Assembly: GCF_040719265.1 (NCBI RefSeq)
Contig: NZ_JBFDAH010000020.1
Location: 30,421 to 94,420 of the forward strand
Reading direction: 5' to 3'
Length of the DNA: 64,000 bases
Origin: Aliikangiella maris
GTDB taxonomy: Bacteria; Pseudomonadota; Gammaproteobacteria; Enterobacterales; Kangiellaceae
This document shows positions 37,668 to 47,571 of the stretch, in pieces. Under the pieces are notes generated by a model, which was not told where the DNA came from, searched no databases, and was given only the letters and a program-made list of their open reading frames with translations. Position numbers and translations under genes: made by a program. Every line of letters starts with the position of its first letter. Within the stretch, counting starts at the first letter, position 1.

Positions 37668-40600
37668 ATGCATAACCTCAGAAACAGCAAAGTGCATAAA
37701 CTAAAAAAACTAATGGGGCTTACCGCACTATCAGTTTTAAGTGGCGCATCATCTGCAATAACACTAGAGGACGAACGATTGTCCTGTGGCGTTGAGCATG
37801 CCCATGAAGCACTTTATAAAAAACATCCGGAAATAAAGGCTAAGTATGAAGCTCATGAAGCTCAGCTAAAATTGAATCAGATGTTGTCCATCAATACTCA
37901 ATCAGCTGCTGCAGCCAATTACACAATCCCAGTAGTCTTCCATATTGTTCATGCCGGTGGTGTGGAAAATATTACAGATGCTCAAATTCAGGAATCAATT
38001 AATCAACTTAACGAAGATTATAATGGCAATGATCCGCGCAAAGATTTAATTTTTGATGAGTTTAAAGATCGCTATGCCAATATTGGAATGCGTTTTGTTC
38101 TCGCTCGGTTAGATCCCGATGGAAATCCAACAGACGGAATCACCAGGCATTACGCACCTGACGAAGTGACTCAATTTAATGACGCTTCGGACGGAATTAT
38201 GAAAGCCAAATATGCCTGGCCGCGAGAAAAATATTTAAATATTTATGTGGTTCGAAGTGCCGGTGGTCAATCAGGCTCCGCTTGGGCATTCTACCCATCG
38301 CAAGTTAATGAAGATAAAACTAAAGCACTCGATGGCGTTATTAGTTCACACTGGGCAATCGGTCGTACCGGTACAGCAACACCAACCCACTGGAAAATAT
38401 TAACCCATGAAATTGGACACTGGGCTAACCTTGCACACACTTTCCAAAACTACTGTGCAGAACCTGGAGACGGTGTCTCTGATACACCGCCAACTCAAAC
38501 AGGTAGTGGTTGTGACAAAGTCTGGTCACCTTGTATAAAAGGAACTATTTCTAATACTCAAAATTATATGGATTACGGTACCTGTACTTCAATGTTTACC
38601 ACTGGGCAAGGCCAACGCATGAACAATGCAATGAATAGCTCGGTTGCAGGTCGTAATAACCTTTACACACAAGCTAACTTGCAAGCAACAGGTGTTGTCG
38701 GTCAATCGGTAAGTGCACTTTTCAATATTGAAAAAAATAGCCTGGTGCCCGGCGGCAGAATTAAATTTAACGATGTTTCCGAAGCAGAATCAGGCAACAT
38801 TACCAGTTGGAAATGGGACTTTCCTGGCGGAACGCCAAGTTCCTATAACGGCCAGCATCCTCCTACAATTGTTTACAATACACCCGGAACTTATTCAGCA
38901 ACACTAACCGTCAGTAATGGCTCAAGTTCTAACACCGTTACTAAAAACGATTATATTACGGTTAGTAATGATATCGTCATGCGTAACGATGTTGCTCGTT
39001 CATGTAGTGCTAAATTTTATGACTCAGGTAATAATCATGCCGGTAACGCTGGCGCTTACGGTAATCGCGAAGATCATAAATTAGTGCTACTACCAAATAA
39101 AACCAACTCAGCAGTTAAAGTTAATTTTAATGAGTTTGTTTTAGAGAATAATAGTAACTGTGATCTTGATAGTTTAAAAATCTATGATGGACTCGATGAA
39201 AACAGTACATTAATTGGTTCATACTGTGGTAATAATTCTCCTGGCTCAATTTCGGCAAGCAATTCAGCTGGTGCTTTAACATTTGTTTTTCATTCCAATG
39301 TAAAAGCACGCACAAAAGGCTGGGATGCAGATGTCAGCTGTGTATCAGGCCAAGGCGGCGGTAATATTGCTCCTACAGCAAGTGCTAATGGACCATACAA
39401 TATTAAAGCCTCACAAAACCAACAATTTAGCAGTGCAAACTCTGTTGATCTTGACGGTGAAATTACTCAGTATGCCTGGGACTTTGGTGATGGCAATAGC
39501 AGCAGTGCTGCCAACCCTACTCACGCTTACAGTTCTATTGGTGCTTATAACGCGAGTTTGACGGTTACTGATAATAGTGGCGCTAGCTCAACACAAAACT
39601 TTGTTGTTAATGTTCGAGCCAATCAACCTGATCTAATTGTTGTTGAAGCCAATGGTCCTTACACCGCAAAAGAAGGTCAAGGCATTGACTTTAGTAGTGC
39701 AGGCACTTTTGATTTAGATAATAAAATTACTAAGTACCAATGGGATTTCGGTGACGGCACAACAAAAGACTTCCACTCACCTACGCATACTTATCAGTTA
39801 GCGGGCAGCTATACCGCCACCCTGACAGTAACCAATGATGCTGGTGAAACAGCCAAAGATACCGCTGAAGTAACAATTAATATTGAACCGGGTGATCCAC
39901 CACCAGCAATGGTAGATGCATGTGCTTCGGGTTCACCCAAAGTTACCGAAGGAGAAATTAAAGCAGGCACTCCAATATGTACCGGTAAGGATACGGACGA
40001 CACTATATCTTTCAACATTGCCAAAGCTAATAGCTTTAGAAGTATTGCAATCACCACTGCACATGGCGAAGGTGACATTAGCTTATACTTTAAGAAGAAT
40101 GGCTGGCCTACAGATACTGATTATTCAGCAAAATCGACTAATATCGGTAACAACGAATGTATCTATCTAAGAAATCTCCCTGACTATTGGAATTACATTT
40201 CACTAAAAGGTGTATCAGGTCAAGGTGGAACAACCATTGCTGTTGATTTTAATACATCAGGCTGTCGTTCAAATGGAGAAAATGTTGATCCCGTGGCCAA
40301 CATTAATGCACCGACTACAGGTGATGTAGGAACAGCAGTTGCTTTTGATGGTTCAAGTTCATCTGACTCTGATGGCTCTGTCGTTTCTTATTCATGGAAC
40401 TTTGGTGACAATAGCGGTACAGCCAGTGGTGCAAAAGTCAATCATACTTTTACTAAAGCCGGAACTTATAACGTATCGTTAACAGTTACTGATAATCAAG
40501 GCGCAACAAACACCACTAGTCACTCTATCAATATTAAAGCGGCAACAAACCAGGCACCTACAGCCAAAGCGAACGGTCCTTACGTTGTTAACCTAGGTGA

Positions 40601-43600
40601 TACAGTAGTATTCAACAGCAACGGTTCAAATGATCCGGAAGGCGAAGCGTTAACTTATGCCTGGGATTTTGGTGATAGTAATACGGGAACTGGCCCTAGC
40701 CCCGGACATAAGTATGCATCTGCAGGCGATTATACAGTTACTCTAACCGTAACTGACATCGGTGGTTTAACAGATACGGCTACAGCGACAGTGACAGTTA
40801 AAGATGGAACTCCAGTCGGCTACTGTACTTCAAGTGGTGGTGGCACCTACGAGTGGATCTCAAATGTTGAAGTCAATGGCTTTTCAAACCCAAGTGATGG
40901 CGCAACGCCTTATACCGATTTCACCAATCTAACCGTCAATCTAAAGAGTGGCGATAATGCAATTGCATTAACTGCAGGTGGTTCTTACGCCGAACACTGG
41001 AAAATCTGGATTGATTTCAACCAAGATGGTGATTTTGAAGATGCCAATGAAGTCGTGTTAAGCAATTTGTCAGGTAAAAATACCGTTAATGGAAACATTA
41101 ATATTCCTGCCAATACCAATGTAACCACTCGCATGCGTATTGCCATGAAGTACAATGGTGAAGCTGCATCTCCGTGTGGTGATTTTGGTGACGGTGAAAC
41201 AGAAGACTACACAGTCAAAATCGAAGGCACTGGTACTGGAGAAAATAAACCACCGGTTGCTAAAGCCAATGGTCCATACTCTGGAAAAGTAGGTCAAAGT
41301 ATTACTTTCGATAGCACTGGTTCGACTGATTCTGATGGTTCTATCGCCAGTTATGAATGGACTTTTGGAGACAATAACAGTGGCACCGGAGCCACTCCTA
41401 GTCATACCTATACAACAGCGGGTAACTACACTGTTAACCTGACTGTTACTGATGATAAAGGTGCGACCGGTAGCTCAACGGCAAACGTTACCATTACAGA
41501 TGAGCCAACCATTGGTTATTGTGCAGCCAACGGCGGCGGCGGTTATGAATGGATAGCCAATATTGAGTCAAATGGTTTCAGTAACCCGTCCGGTGACGGT
41601 GATTATAGTGACTTCACAGCCCAAACCATTAATTTAGTCAGCGGTAGTAATGCGATTAAATTAACACCCGGCGGCAGTTACACCGAATACTGGAAAATCT
41701 GGATTGATTATAACCAGGATGGCGATTTTACAGATGCAGGTGAAACGGTATTAACTGGCCTATCAGCTAAAGGGGTTGCTAACGGAACTATCAACATTCC
41801 AGCAAACACTAATGTAACCACACGTATGCGTATTGCCATGAAATATAATGGCGAAGCGAGCTCGTCTTGTGGTGATATCGGTGATGGTGAAGTCGAGGAC
41901 TACACAGTTTCAATAACCTCATCAACAATACCGGATGAACCTGTAAGCTGTGGTGCAACAACTAATGATGGCGGTGGCTTAATCTATGATCAAACAGAGT
42001 GTGTTAACAAAGATACTGCTGGTAGATACTCATACTATGTGCATGTATCCGAAGATAACACTAAGTTATACTTTACAACCTCAGGTGGTAAAGGCGACGT
42101 AGACATTTACTATAATGCTGATACTTGGGCGACTAATACCGATTATCAATATAAGTCGGATCTAGTTGGTAACGATCAAACGCTTCAGGTTACTGCTAAC
42201 CAAGGTTATCGCTATGTGACTTTACATACTGATTCTGAATTCTCAGACGTTAACTTTGTGGTAAGTACAACGCCACCAAAAGGTAATGAAGGTCAAGATT
42301 CGGGTAATGGCGGAGTTGGTGGTTCAGGTACTACGGATCCGAATGATCCAGACTGCAAGTTAGCCGATACACCGACTGATGATCCTAAAATTAGTATGTA
42401 TACCTTCACCAATAATGTCGAGGAAAACTATTATGAAGGCTGGATCAGAATACGTGGAACTTCTGTATCAGCAGATTATCAGTTGAAGCTTTGCGCGCCA
42501 ACCTACGGTAATGTTCGAATAGGTGACCGTAGTGAATCTTTTGATTCTGACCCCAATCTGTTTGGTAAAGAGTTTGAATATAGTTATAAACACTGGGGAG
42601 CACGTGATACTAACACGGATACTATTAAAGCAATTGCTACAGCAACAGACGGAAGTAAGGCAGTATTTTCTTTCGACTTAACATTAAACAATCCAACAGT
42701 TGAACATCCAGTTCAACCGTCTTGTGATAATTTAAATCTTGATGCTGACTTTGATGGGATCCCTGACTGTGCAGAAGAACCCGGTAAAACCTTCTATACC
42801 ATGCCTTTGTATAACTGGGGAGCTAGAAAAAATCAGCTTGACTTGTTTATTGAAGTTGACTGGATGGATAAGCACCCGCTCAAAGATTATGACGGTAACT
42901 ATGTCTATGATGACAATGGTAATCAAATCATTGACCATGGTACTGAGCCTAAGCGTAAAGTTCTTGATAGAGTAAAAGAAGTCTTTGCGGCGAGGAATAT
43001 TCATATTCATTTTGATATTGGTGATAAGTTCGACCAAGCACCAGGACTTGATCCAAGTGACTATGACTTAGGTGGAGGACAAGCCATTCCATTTATGGAA
43101 TATATCCATTTAGCTCGTTGGACAGATTACTACAATGGTAAAGAAATAAAGGTTCCAGGTATGGATGAAGATGTCATGCCTAAGTATTTCTTTAATAATA
43201 AGGAACGTGAACATATTTTCTACTATGTGTTATTTGCCAACTCTCAAGGCGGAGCAAACCGAGGCTCTTCAGGTCAAGCGCCAGATCTATTTGATCGCTA
43301 TATGTACCTGTCAATGGGAGGCACCGGCTGGGGCTTTACCGACGATACGCCTGAAAACGAAAATATGATGATCAATGCTCATGCTTCAACCATGGTACAT
43401 GAACTAGGTCATATATTTGGTTTAAGCCATGATGGATTCCCAGATGATAGAGCGCGTAACTTTAAATTGAACTACCCAAGTGCAATGAACTATTTATTCC
43501 AATTGCAAGGTGGCCCAACAGATAAGTTTGCTGATATTGACTTTGACACTATGGTCAGAGAGCGTTATTACTTATGGCGTAACCCTAAATTAGATTATGC

Positions 43601-44243
43601 CTGTACAGATCGGTTGAATGAAACTCATCCTGACAATAATACCTGGGGCAATTTAGTTCATGGTTTAAGATCAGATCCCGCTGACTTCCATATTGGTTTC
43701 TCTGATGGTTTACAACCTAAAATTGACGAAACGGAAATCTCTGAAGGTTTATTATCAGCAGGGTTAGATCTCAATTGCGATGGAAACATTGATAATAATG
43801 TTGGCCCGCTTGATGTCAACCATGATGGACAAGTTGACTTTTTGTGGGATTACGATGATTGGGGCTATCTAACATTCTTTTATCACTACTATAACTATGA
43901 TGTGAAAAACGAATATGATACTTACAATGAGTTTTTATTAGAACCTAACTATCATGTGCGTTGGGCTCATTCCCCAACAGATGTTAAGTACCCTAACTTA
44001 AAAACCATTACAGGACTTGAAAAAGCACAAACTAAGAAAAATCATCTATTGCTGACGTCTAAAGACAAGACTAAAGACAATGATAAATATCTAAGTTTAA
44101 AAGAACTTCAAGCTAAAAGTGATGAGCTGATTGGTGTTAAGGAAATAATATTACCGCAAAGTGCACGCGATGCTTTACACAAAGCTATGGACGAATCGCG
44201 TCGCAAAGCGCTTAATCAAGAAGGTTCAGAAAATAAAAAATAA
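37668..44243 (+). CDS. Giant secreted metalloprotease with two zincin domains and PKD, CUB, PPC and GEVED modules
   Basis: The ATG at 37668 follows AGGAGG by 4 nt and gives 2191 residues; the frame extends 5 codons upstream to a TTG. A signal peptide ends near GASSA. An M43 (cytophagalysin/pappalysin) domain (~50-345) carries HEIGHWANLAH (H247, H251, H257) and a Met-turn in NYMDYG. Then come PKD (~350-435), CUB (~440-560), PKD (~568-650), PKD (~656-741), PPC-like (~745-865), PKD (~873-958), PKD (~963-1046), GEVED (~1050-1187), PKD (~1195-1278), GEVED (~1281-1417) and PPC (~1425-1535). A second zincin (~1620-1980) has HELGHIFGLSH (from H1911) and SAMNYLFQ. The C-terminus is Lys-rich, with no obvious sorting signal. 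The protein probably attacks structural or matrix proteins. Confidence 0.93.
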   Translation: MHNLRNSKVHKLKKLMGLTALSVLSGASSAITLEDERLSCGVEHAHEALYKKHPEIKAKYEAHEAQLKLNQMLSINTQSAAAANYTIPVVFHIVHAGGVENITDAQIQESINQLNEDYNGNDPRKDLIFDEFKDRYANIGMRFVLARLDPDGNPTDGITRHYAPDEVTQFNDASDGIMKAKYAWPREKYLNIYVVRSAGGQSGSAWAFYPSQVNEDKTKALDGVISSHWAIGRTGTATPTHWKILTHEIGHWANLAHTFQNYCAEPGDGVSDTPPTQTGSGCDKVWSPCIKGTISNTQNYMDYGTCTSMFTTGQGQRMNNAMNSSVAGRNNLYTQANLQATGVVGQSVSALFNIEKNSLVPGGRIKFNDVSEAESGNITSWKWDFPGGTPSSYNGQHPPTIVYNTPGTYSATLTVSNGSSSNTVTKNDYITVSNDIVMRNDVARSCSAKFYDSGNNHAGNAGAYGNREDHKLVLLPNKTNSAVKVNFNEFVLENNSNCDLDSLKIYDGLDENSTLIGSYCGNNSPGSISASNSAGALTFVFHSNVKARTKGWDADVSCVSGQGGGNIAPTASANGPYNIKASQNQQFSSANSVDLDGEITQYAWDFGDGNSSSAANPTHAYSSIGAYNASLTVTDNSGASSTQNFVVNVRANQPDLIVVEANGPYTAKEGQGIDFSSAGTFDLDNKITKYQWDFGDGTTKDFHSPTHTYQLAGSYTATLTVTNDAGETAKDTAEVTINIEPGDPPPAMVDACASGSPKVTEGEIKAGTPICTGKDTDDTISFNIAKANSFRSIAITTAHGEGDISLYFKKNGWPTDTDYSAKSTNIGNNECIYLRNLPDYWNYISLKGVSGQGGTTIAVDFNTSGCRSNGENVDPVANINAPTTGDVGTAVAFDGSSSSDSDGSVVSYSWNFGDNSGTASGAKVNHTFTKAGTYNVSLTVTDNQGATNTTSHSINIKAATNQAPTAKANGPYVVNLGDTVVFNSNGSNDPEGEALTYAWDFGDSNTGTGPSPGHKYASAGDYTVTLTVTDIGGLTDTATATVTVKDGTPVGYCTSSGGGTYEWISNVEVNGFSNPSDGATPYTDFTNLTVNLKSGDNAIALTAGGSYAEHWKIWIDFNQDGDFEDANEVVLSNLSGKNTVNGNINIPANTNVTTRMRIAMKYNGEAASPCGDFGDGETEDYTVKIEGTGTGENKPPVAKANGPYSGKVGQSITFDSTGSTDSDGSIASYEWTFGDNNSGTGATPSHTYTTAGNYTVNLTVTDDKGATGSSTANVTITDEPTIGYCAANGGGGYEWIANIESNGFSNPSGDGDYSDFTAQTINLVSGSNAIKLTPGGSYTEYWKIWIDYNQDGDFTDAGETVLTGLSAKGVANGTINIPANTNVTTRMRIAMKYNGEASSSCGDIGDGEVEDYTVSITSSTIPDEPVSCGATTNDGGGLIYDQTECVNKDTAGRYSYYVHVSEDNTKLYFTTSGGKGDVDIYYNADTWATNTDYQYKSDLVGNDQTLQVTANQGYRYVTLHTDSEFSDVNFVVSTTPPKGNEGQDSGNGGVGGSGTTDPNDPDCKLADTPTDDPKISMYTFTNNVEENYYEGWIRIRGTSVSADYQLKLCAPTYGNVRIGDRSESFDSDPNLFGKEFEYSYKHWGARDTNTDTIKAIATATDGSKAVFSFDLTLNNPTVEHPVQPSCDNLNLDADFDGIPDCAEEPGKTFYTMPLYNWGARKNQLDLFIEVDWMDKHPLKDYDGNYVYDDNGNQIIDHGTEPKRKVLDRVKEVFAARNIHIHFDIGDKFDQAPGLDPSDYDLGGGQAIPFMEYIHLARWTDYYNGKEIKVPGMDEDVMPKYFFNNKEREHIFYYVLFANSQGGANRGSSGQAPDLFDRYMYLSMGGTGWGFTDDTPENENMMINAHASTMVHELGHIFGLSHDGFPDDRARNFKLNYPSAMNYLFQLQGGPTDKFADIDFDTMVRERYYLWRNPKLDYACTDRLNETHPDNNTWGNLVHGLRSDPADFHIGFSDGLQPKIDETEISEGLLSAGLDLNCDGNIDNNVGPLDVNHDGQVDFLWDYDDWGYLTFFYHYYNYDVKNEYDTYNEFLLEPNYHVRWAHSPTDVKYPNLKTITGLEKAQTKKNHLLLTSKDKTKDNDKYLSLKELQAKSDELIGVKEIILPQSARDALHKAMDESRRKALNQEGSENKK
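40816..41917 (+). repeat. Internal duplication: two PKD-GEVED units within the giant metalloprotease
   Basis: The GEVED copies at about 40816-41225 and 41510-41917 are strongly similar at protein and DNA level. Both contain WKIWID(F/Y)NQDGDF, NIPANTNVTTRMRIAMKYNGEA and CGD..GDGE.EDYTV. The PKD between them resembles the other PKD copies. This points to a tandem module duplication. Confidence 0.75.
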
Positions 44244-44621
44244 ACTTAAGTAAGTGTTAATATATTATTAAGTGCAATAATCAAGACTTGACAGCTGCCC
44301 GTTTTTTAGTGGTGGCTGTCAGTTTATATTTGAGCAAGATTTTTGAGTTCAAATATGCTTTCCATCCTTTAATATTTTGAACAGATTTACTCGCAATATA
44401 TTTTCCTTTAATAAACTCGTTTATTGTCATAGTTATTCTAAAGATAAAAAATAAATGCTTTTTATACGTAAACGACCAGCGAATTACACGCTTGACTATA
44501 GATATAGCTATAAAGTCAAACTGCGTCTTTTTTGACATCTTTTTGCCATATTTAACTTCTAATATTAGACATTAAATTTTGCTTGTTTTTTTTCAAGTTG
44601 TTACATCAATGGAGATAAAAA
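44244..44621. other. Intergenic region between the giant protease gene and phaB
   Basis: About 380 bp. It holds only the doubtful minus-strand small frame listed next, and presumably the phaB promoter. No terminator with a clear stem and T-tract is visible after the protease gene. Confidence 0.4.
44281..44538 (-). CDS. Doubtful small basic protein
   Basis: An 85-residue frame, or 49 residues from an internal ATG near 44430. The C-terminal half is strongly basic (YLNSKILLKYKLTATTKKRAAVKS). Neither start has a convincing ribosome site and I recognise no family. It lies between two plus-strand genes. It may be a small gene or simply an open stretch of AT-rich DNA. Confidence 0.2.
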   Translation of the reverse strand: MSKKTQFDFIAISIVKRVIRWSFTYKKHLFFIFRITMTINEFIKGKYIASKSVQNIKGWKAYLNSKILLKYKLTATTKKRAAVKS

Positions 44622-45368
44622 ATGAATCAAAGAGTGGCATTGGTTACAGGTGGAACTGGCGGTATTGGAACCGCAATATCTCGCCGATTAACACAGGAAG
44701 GTTATCGTGTTGTTGCTGGATATTTTAATCGTGGAAATCATGAAAAAGCACAGTTGTGGCAATTACAGCAGCGCGAAGCGGGATTTTTAATTGACATCAG
44801 TTATGCGGATTTAAAAGATCCCGAATCATGCTTGGCGTGCTATTTAAATATTCGCGAAACAATTGGACCTGTTGATATACTGGTGAATAATGCTGGTATT
44901 ACCCAGGATTCAAGTTTCAAAAAAATGACATTTGACCAATGGCAAACGGTCATGGATACCAACCTTACCAGCGTATTTACGATGACACAACGCGTGGTAC
45001 AAGACATGGTTGAAAGAAGCTTTGGACGGATTATTAATATATCCTCAGTGAATGGGTTGCGTGGTCGATTTGGTCAAACCAATTATGCAGCAGCTAAAGC
45101 GGGAATGCATGGGTTTTCTAAATCATTAGCATTTGAAGTTGCGCGCAAAGGAGTTACTGTCAATACAATTTCTCCGGGCTATATTGCAACGGATATGATT
45201 ATGTCAGTTCCCGAAGAAGTGCGTAACAAAATTTTAGCAGAAATACCAATGGGGCGTTTTGGTGAAGCAGAAGAGGTTGCCGCCGCCGTTGCATTTTTAG
45301 TATCGAATGATGCGGCTTATATTACCGGTGCTAATTTGTCGATTAATGGCGGACAGCATACCTATTAA
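44622..45368 (+). CDS. phaB: Acetoacetyl-CoA reductase
   Basis: A 248-residue short-chain dehydrogenase that makes (R)-3-hydroxybutyryl-CoA from acetoacetyl-CoA with NADPH, the second step of PHB synthesis. It carries VTGGTGGIGTAIS (cofactor loop), LVNNAGIT, NISSVNGLRGRFGQTNYAAAKAG (catalytic Ser-Tyr-Lys) and NTISPGYIATDMI. The VNG..GQFGQTNY-like segment and SINGGQHTY C-terminus are diagnostic of PhaB rather than FabG. GGAG lies 8 nt before the ATG. It converges on phaC. A phaA thiolase is not in the window. Confidence 0.93.
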   Translation: MNQRVALVTGGTGGIGTAISRRLTQEGYRVVAGYFNRGNHEKAQLWQLQQREAGFLIDISYADLKDPESCLACYLNIRETIGPVDILVNNAGITQDSSFKKMTFDQWQTVMDTNLTSVFTMTQRVVQDMVERSFGRIINISSVNGLRGRFGQTNYAAAKAGMHGFSKSLAFEVARKGVTVNTISPGYIATDMIMSVPEEVRNKILAEIPMGRFGEAEEVAAAVAFLVSNDAAYITGANLSINGGQHTY

Positions 45369-45427
45369 AATATTTGGGAATAAGAACCAGACAAAAAATA
45401 AAACAGTTTAATGGACTAAATGACTCA

Positions 45428-45475
45428 AGGCTACGAAACATTGAATCAAGTTATTTAATAATTGTTGCGTAGCCT
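45428..45475. terminator. Hairpin between convergent phaB and phaC
   Basis: AGGCTACGAAACA pairs with TGTTGCGTAGCCT (13 bp, one mismatch) around a 22-nt loop, located 59 bp after the phaB stop and 70 bp after the phaC stop. No T-tract; it could serve both transcripts. Confidence 0.45.
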
Positions 45476-45522
45476 AAAATCTGAAAAAATAAAATGTTAG
45501 TTAAATTTAAAAAAGTCTATTG

Positions 45523-45550
45523 AATCACAAATTACAAATCACAAATTACA
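45523..45550. repeat. 14-bp tandem repeat at the phaC 3' end
   Basis: Two exact copies of AATCACAAATTACA, the second overlapping the last codons of phaC. A minor slippage repeat. Confidence 0.7.
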
Positions 45551-47375
45551 TTAAACTTAAACGCTGTTTAACATAAGAGCCAGGCGCATCTTCAATCACC
45601 GTGTTGGGGCCTTGTTCTGGGATTCGTGCAGCTACCTGTTGATTATTACGTTCTTGCATCCACTTAGCCCAATCTAACCACCAGGAACCTTCAACTTTTT
45701 TTGCATTTTTTACCCACTCTTTAGGCGCCATATTCAGTGAATCAATTTGGTTTAGCCAATGACCGTATTTGTTTTTTTCTGGAGAATTAATAATGCCAGC
45801 AATATGACCCGACTCACCCAATACAAAACGGACATCGCCACCGTGATGACGTGCACCTAAATAGCAAGACTCCCATTTGGCAATATGATCGAGTTTGGTT
45901 GAAATAAAATAGGATGGCGTGTTTATTTTACTCAAATCCAATCCTTTTCCCTGAATGACCACTTCGCCTGGGTGAACTAATGCGTTTTCAAAATAAAGTT
46001 TACGTAATACAAACTGATGGAGTCTGGCTGGAATATTGGTACTGTCTGAGCTCCAATACAGCAAATCAAACGGTGAGGGTTTTTCGCCTTTTAAATAGTT
46101 ATTAACAAAGTAATTCCAATACAACTCATTTTCTCGCAGCAAATTAAAACTAACAGCCATTGCCCGTCCGTCAAAAACTCCGCGAGCTAACATGGTTTTT
46201 TCGATGGCGTTTAAAATGGACTCGTTAATAAAGATGCCAATCTCACCTTTATAAGTAAAGTCGAGTAGCGTAGCCAAGTAAGTTGTTGACTGAATACGGT
46301 TATCACCTGATTGTTGCAAATATGCGGTTGCTGCGCCAAGCAATGTTCCTCCCAGACAGTAACCAATACAGTGAATTTTAGATTGCTCAGTTATTTTTTC
46401 AATTTGGTTCAGCGCTTCGATTATGGCTTCTTGAATATAGTCGTCGAAACCAACATCTTTGTATGACTCATCAGGATTTACCCAAGAAATCATAAAAGTA
46501 TCATAGCCTTGGTTAACTAACCAACGGGCAAAAGAATTTTTTTCACGTAAATCTAACACATAGTATTTATTGATCCACGGGGGAACAATTAGCATGGGTT
46601 GTTGATAAACTTTTTCTCCGACGGGTGAGTAATGTATCAGTTGAATCAATCGATTTTGAAAAATTACTTTACCCTGGGTCGCAGCCAGGTTCTCACCAAT
46701 TTTAAATGCGGAGTTATCAGTAATGCTGATATTTAGCGTATCAATACTCTGTTTAATGTCGTTTTGTAGTTGGTCTAGCCCACTCAGCAAATTTGCACCA
46801 CCAGTTTGTAGTGTTTTTATCAGTGCTTCAGGGTTAGTTAATAAAAAATTAGACGGCGATATTGCGCTAATCCATTGTCGGGCAAAAAATAGCAATTTTT
46901 CTTTGGTGATATCGTCAATTTCTTGCAGACTGTTAATAAAGTCAATATAAAAAGCGGAATTAATCAAATATGACTGCTTAATATAATCGAACAGTGGATT
47001 TTCAGTCCATTGCTCAGTTGCAAATCTTTTATCACCGGGTTCTGGTTGAGCAACTGGCAAAGGCTCGGGGTTAATTCCAGTCAGTTTTAAATAAATATTC
47101 TGTGATAATTGGCTGTGTTTTTCCCAAAGTGCGGCTTGTTGTTTTAACACTTGCTCGGGCTGTTCAAGTGGGGCTTTTAATATTGGCTGAATTGCGTTTA
47201 GGTAATCTTCACAAATTGCCTGCATTGGACCCTCGCCCAAAATTGGCGATGATTTAGCGTTTTCAATAACCAGATTCGTCCACTGGTTGGCTAGCTGATA
47301 AAATGAATTCATCCATTCCATATTGCTCTCAAAGGCGTTGGTAACCTTTTCATCATGATTATTCACGGTGTCCAT
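45546..47375 (-). CDS. phaC: Class I polyhydroxyalkanoate synthase
   Basis: A 609-residue polymerase that joins 3-hydroxyacyl-CoA units on the PHA granule surface. The N-terminal ~200 residues are the PhaC-N domain. The alpha/beta-hydrolase core has LIVPPWINKYYVLDL, the lipase-like box GYCLGG with the catalytic Cys, an Asp in STKLDHIAKWESC, and a His in GESGHIAGIIN. The closing WWLDWAKWMQERN segment is also typical of class I enzymes. It lies downstream of a phasin gene on the same strand, with 196 bp and a hairpin between them, so expression may be lowered relative to phasin. Confidence 0.95.
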   Translation of the reverse strand: MDTVNNHDEKVTNAFESNMEWMNSFYQLANQWTNLVIENAKSSPILGEGPMQAICEDYLNAIQPILKAPLEQPEQVLKQQAALWEKHSQLSQNIYLKLTGINPEPLPVAQPEPGDKRFATEQWTENPLFDYIKQSYLINSAFYIDFINSLQEIDDITKEKLLFFARQWISAISPSNFLLTNPEALIKTLQTGGANLLSGLDQLQNDIKQSIDTLNISITDNSAFKIGENLAATQGKVIFQNRLIQLIHYSPVGEKVYQQPMLIVPPWINKYYVLDLREKNSFARWLVNQGYDTFMISWVNPDESYKDVGFDDYIQEAIIEALNQIEKITEQSKIHCIGYCLGGTLLGAATAYLQQSGDNRIQSTTYLATLLDFTYKGEIGIFINESILNAIEKTMLARGVFDGRAMAVSFNLLRENELYWNYFVNNYLKGEKPSPFDLLYWSSDSTNIPARLHQFVLRKLYFENALVHPGEVVIQGKGLDLSKINTPSYFISTKLDHIAKWESCYLGARHHGGDVRFVLGESGHIAGIINSPEKNKYGHWLNQIDSLNMAPKEWVKNAKKVEGSWWLDWAKWMQERNNQQVAARIPEQGPNTVIEDAPGSYVKQRLSLM

Positions 47376-47439
47376 TTGACGATCTCTTTATTTTTGATAG
47401 GTTAGTCATTATTAATATATTCAATTATCAACAACCAAA

Positions 47440-47474
47440 CCCAATACTTAAATCATTAGGATTAAAGTATTGGG
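47440..47474 (-). terminator. Hairpin between phasin gene and phaC
   Basis: CCCAATACTTAAAT pairs with ATTAAAGTATTGGG (14 bp, one mismatch, 7-nt loop) about 100 bp after the phasin stop. On the minus strand the stem is followed by a TTTGGTTGTT-like tract. A partial terminator would let phasin be made in excess of PhaC. Confidence 0.5.
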
Positions 47475-47571
47475 GGTAGTCTTGCTGACTCGCTTTACGT
47501 TTGAAATTTAAATAACAAACAGCAATAGCAAATAATAATTTATAGCGTTATTGTTAAACGCCTGTTAATTA

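Noticed and set aside
39370..41500. Repeats that might look like a CRISPR or satellite array
   Set aside because: They are in-frame PKD and GEVED protein repeats, with no fixed-length spacers.
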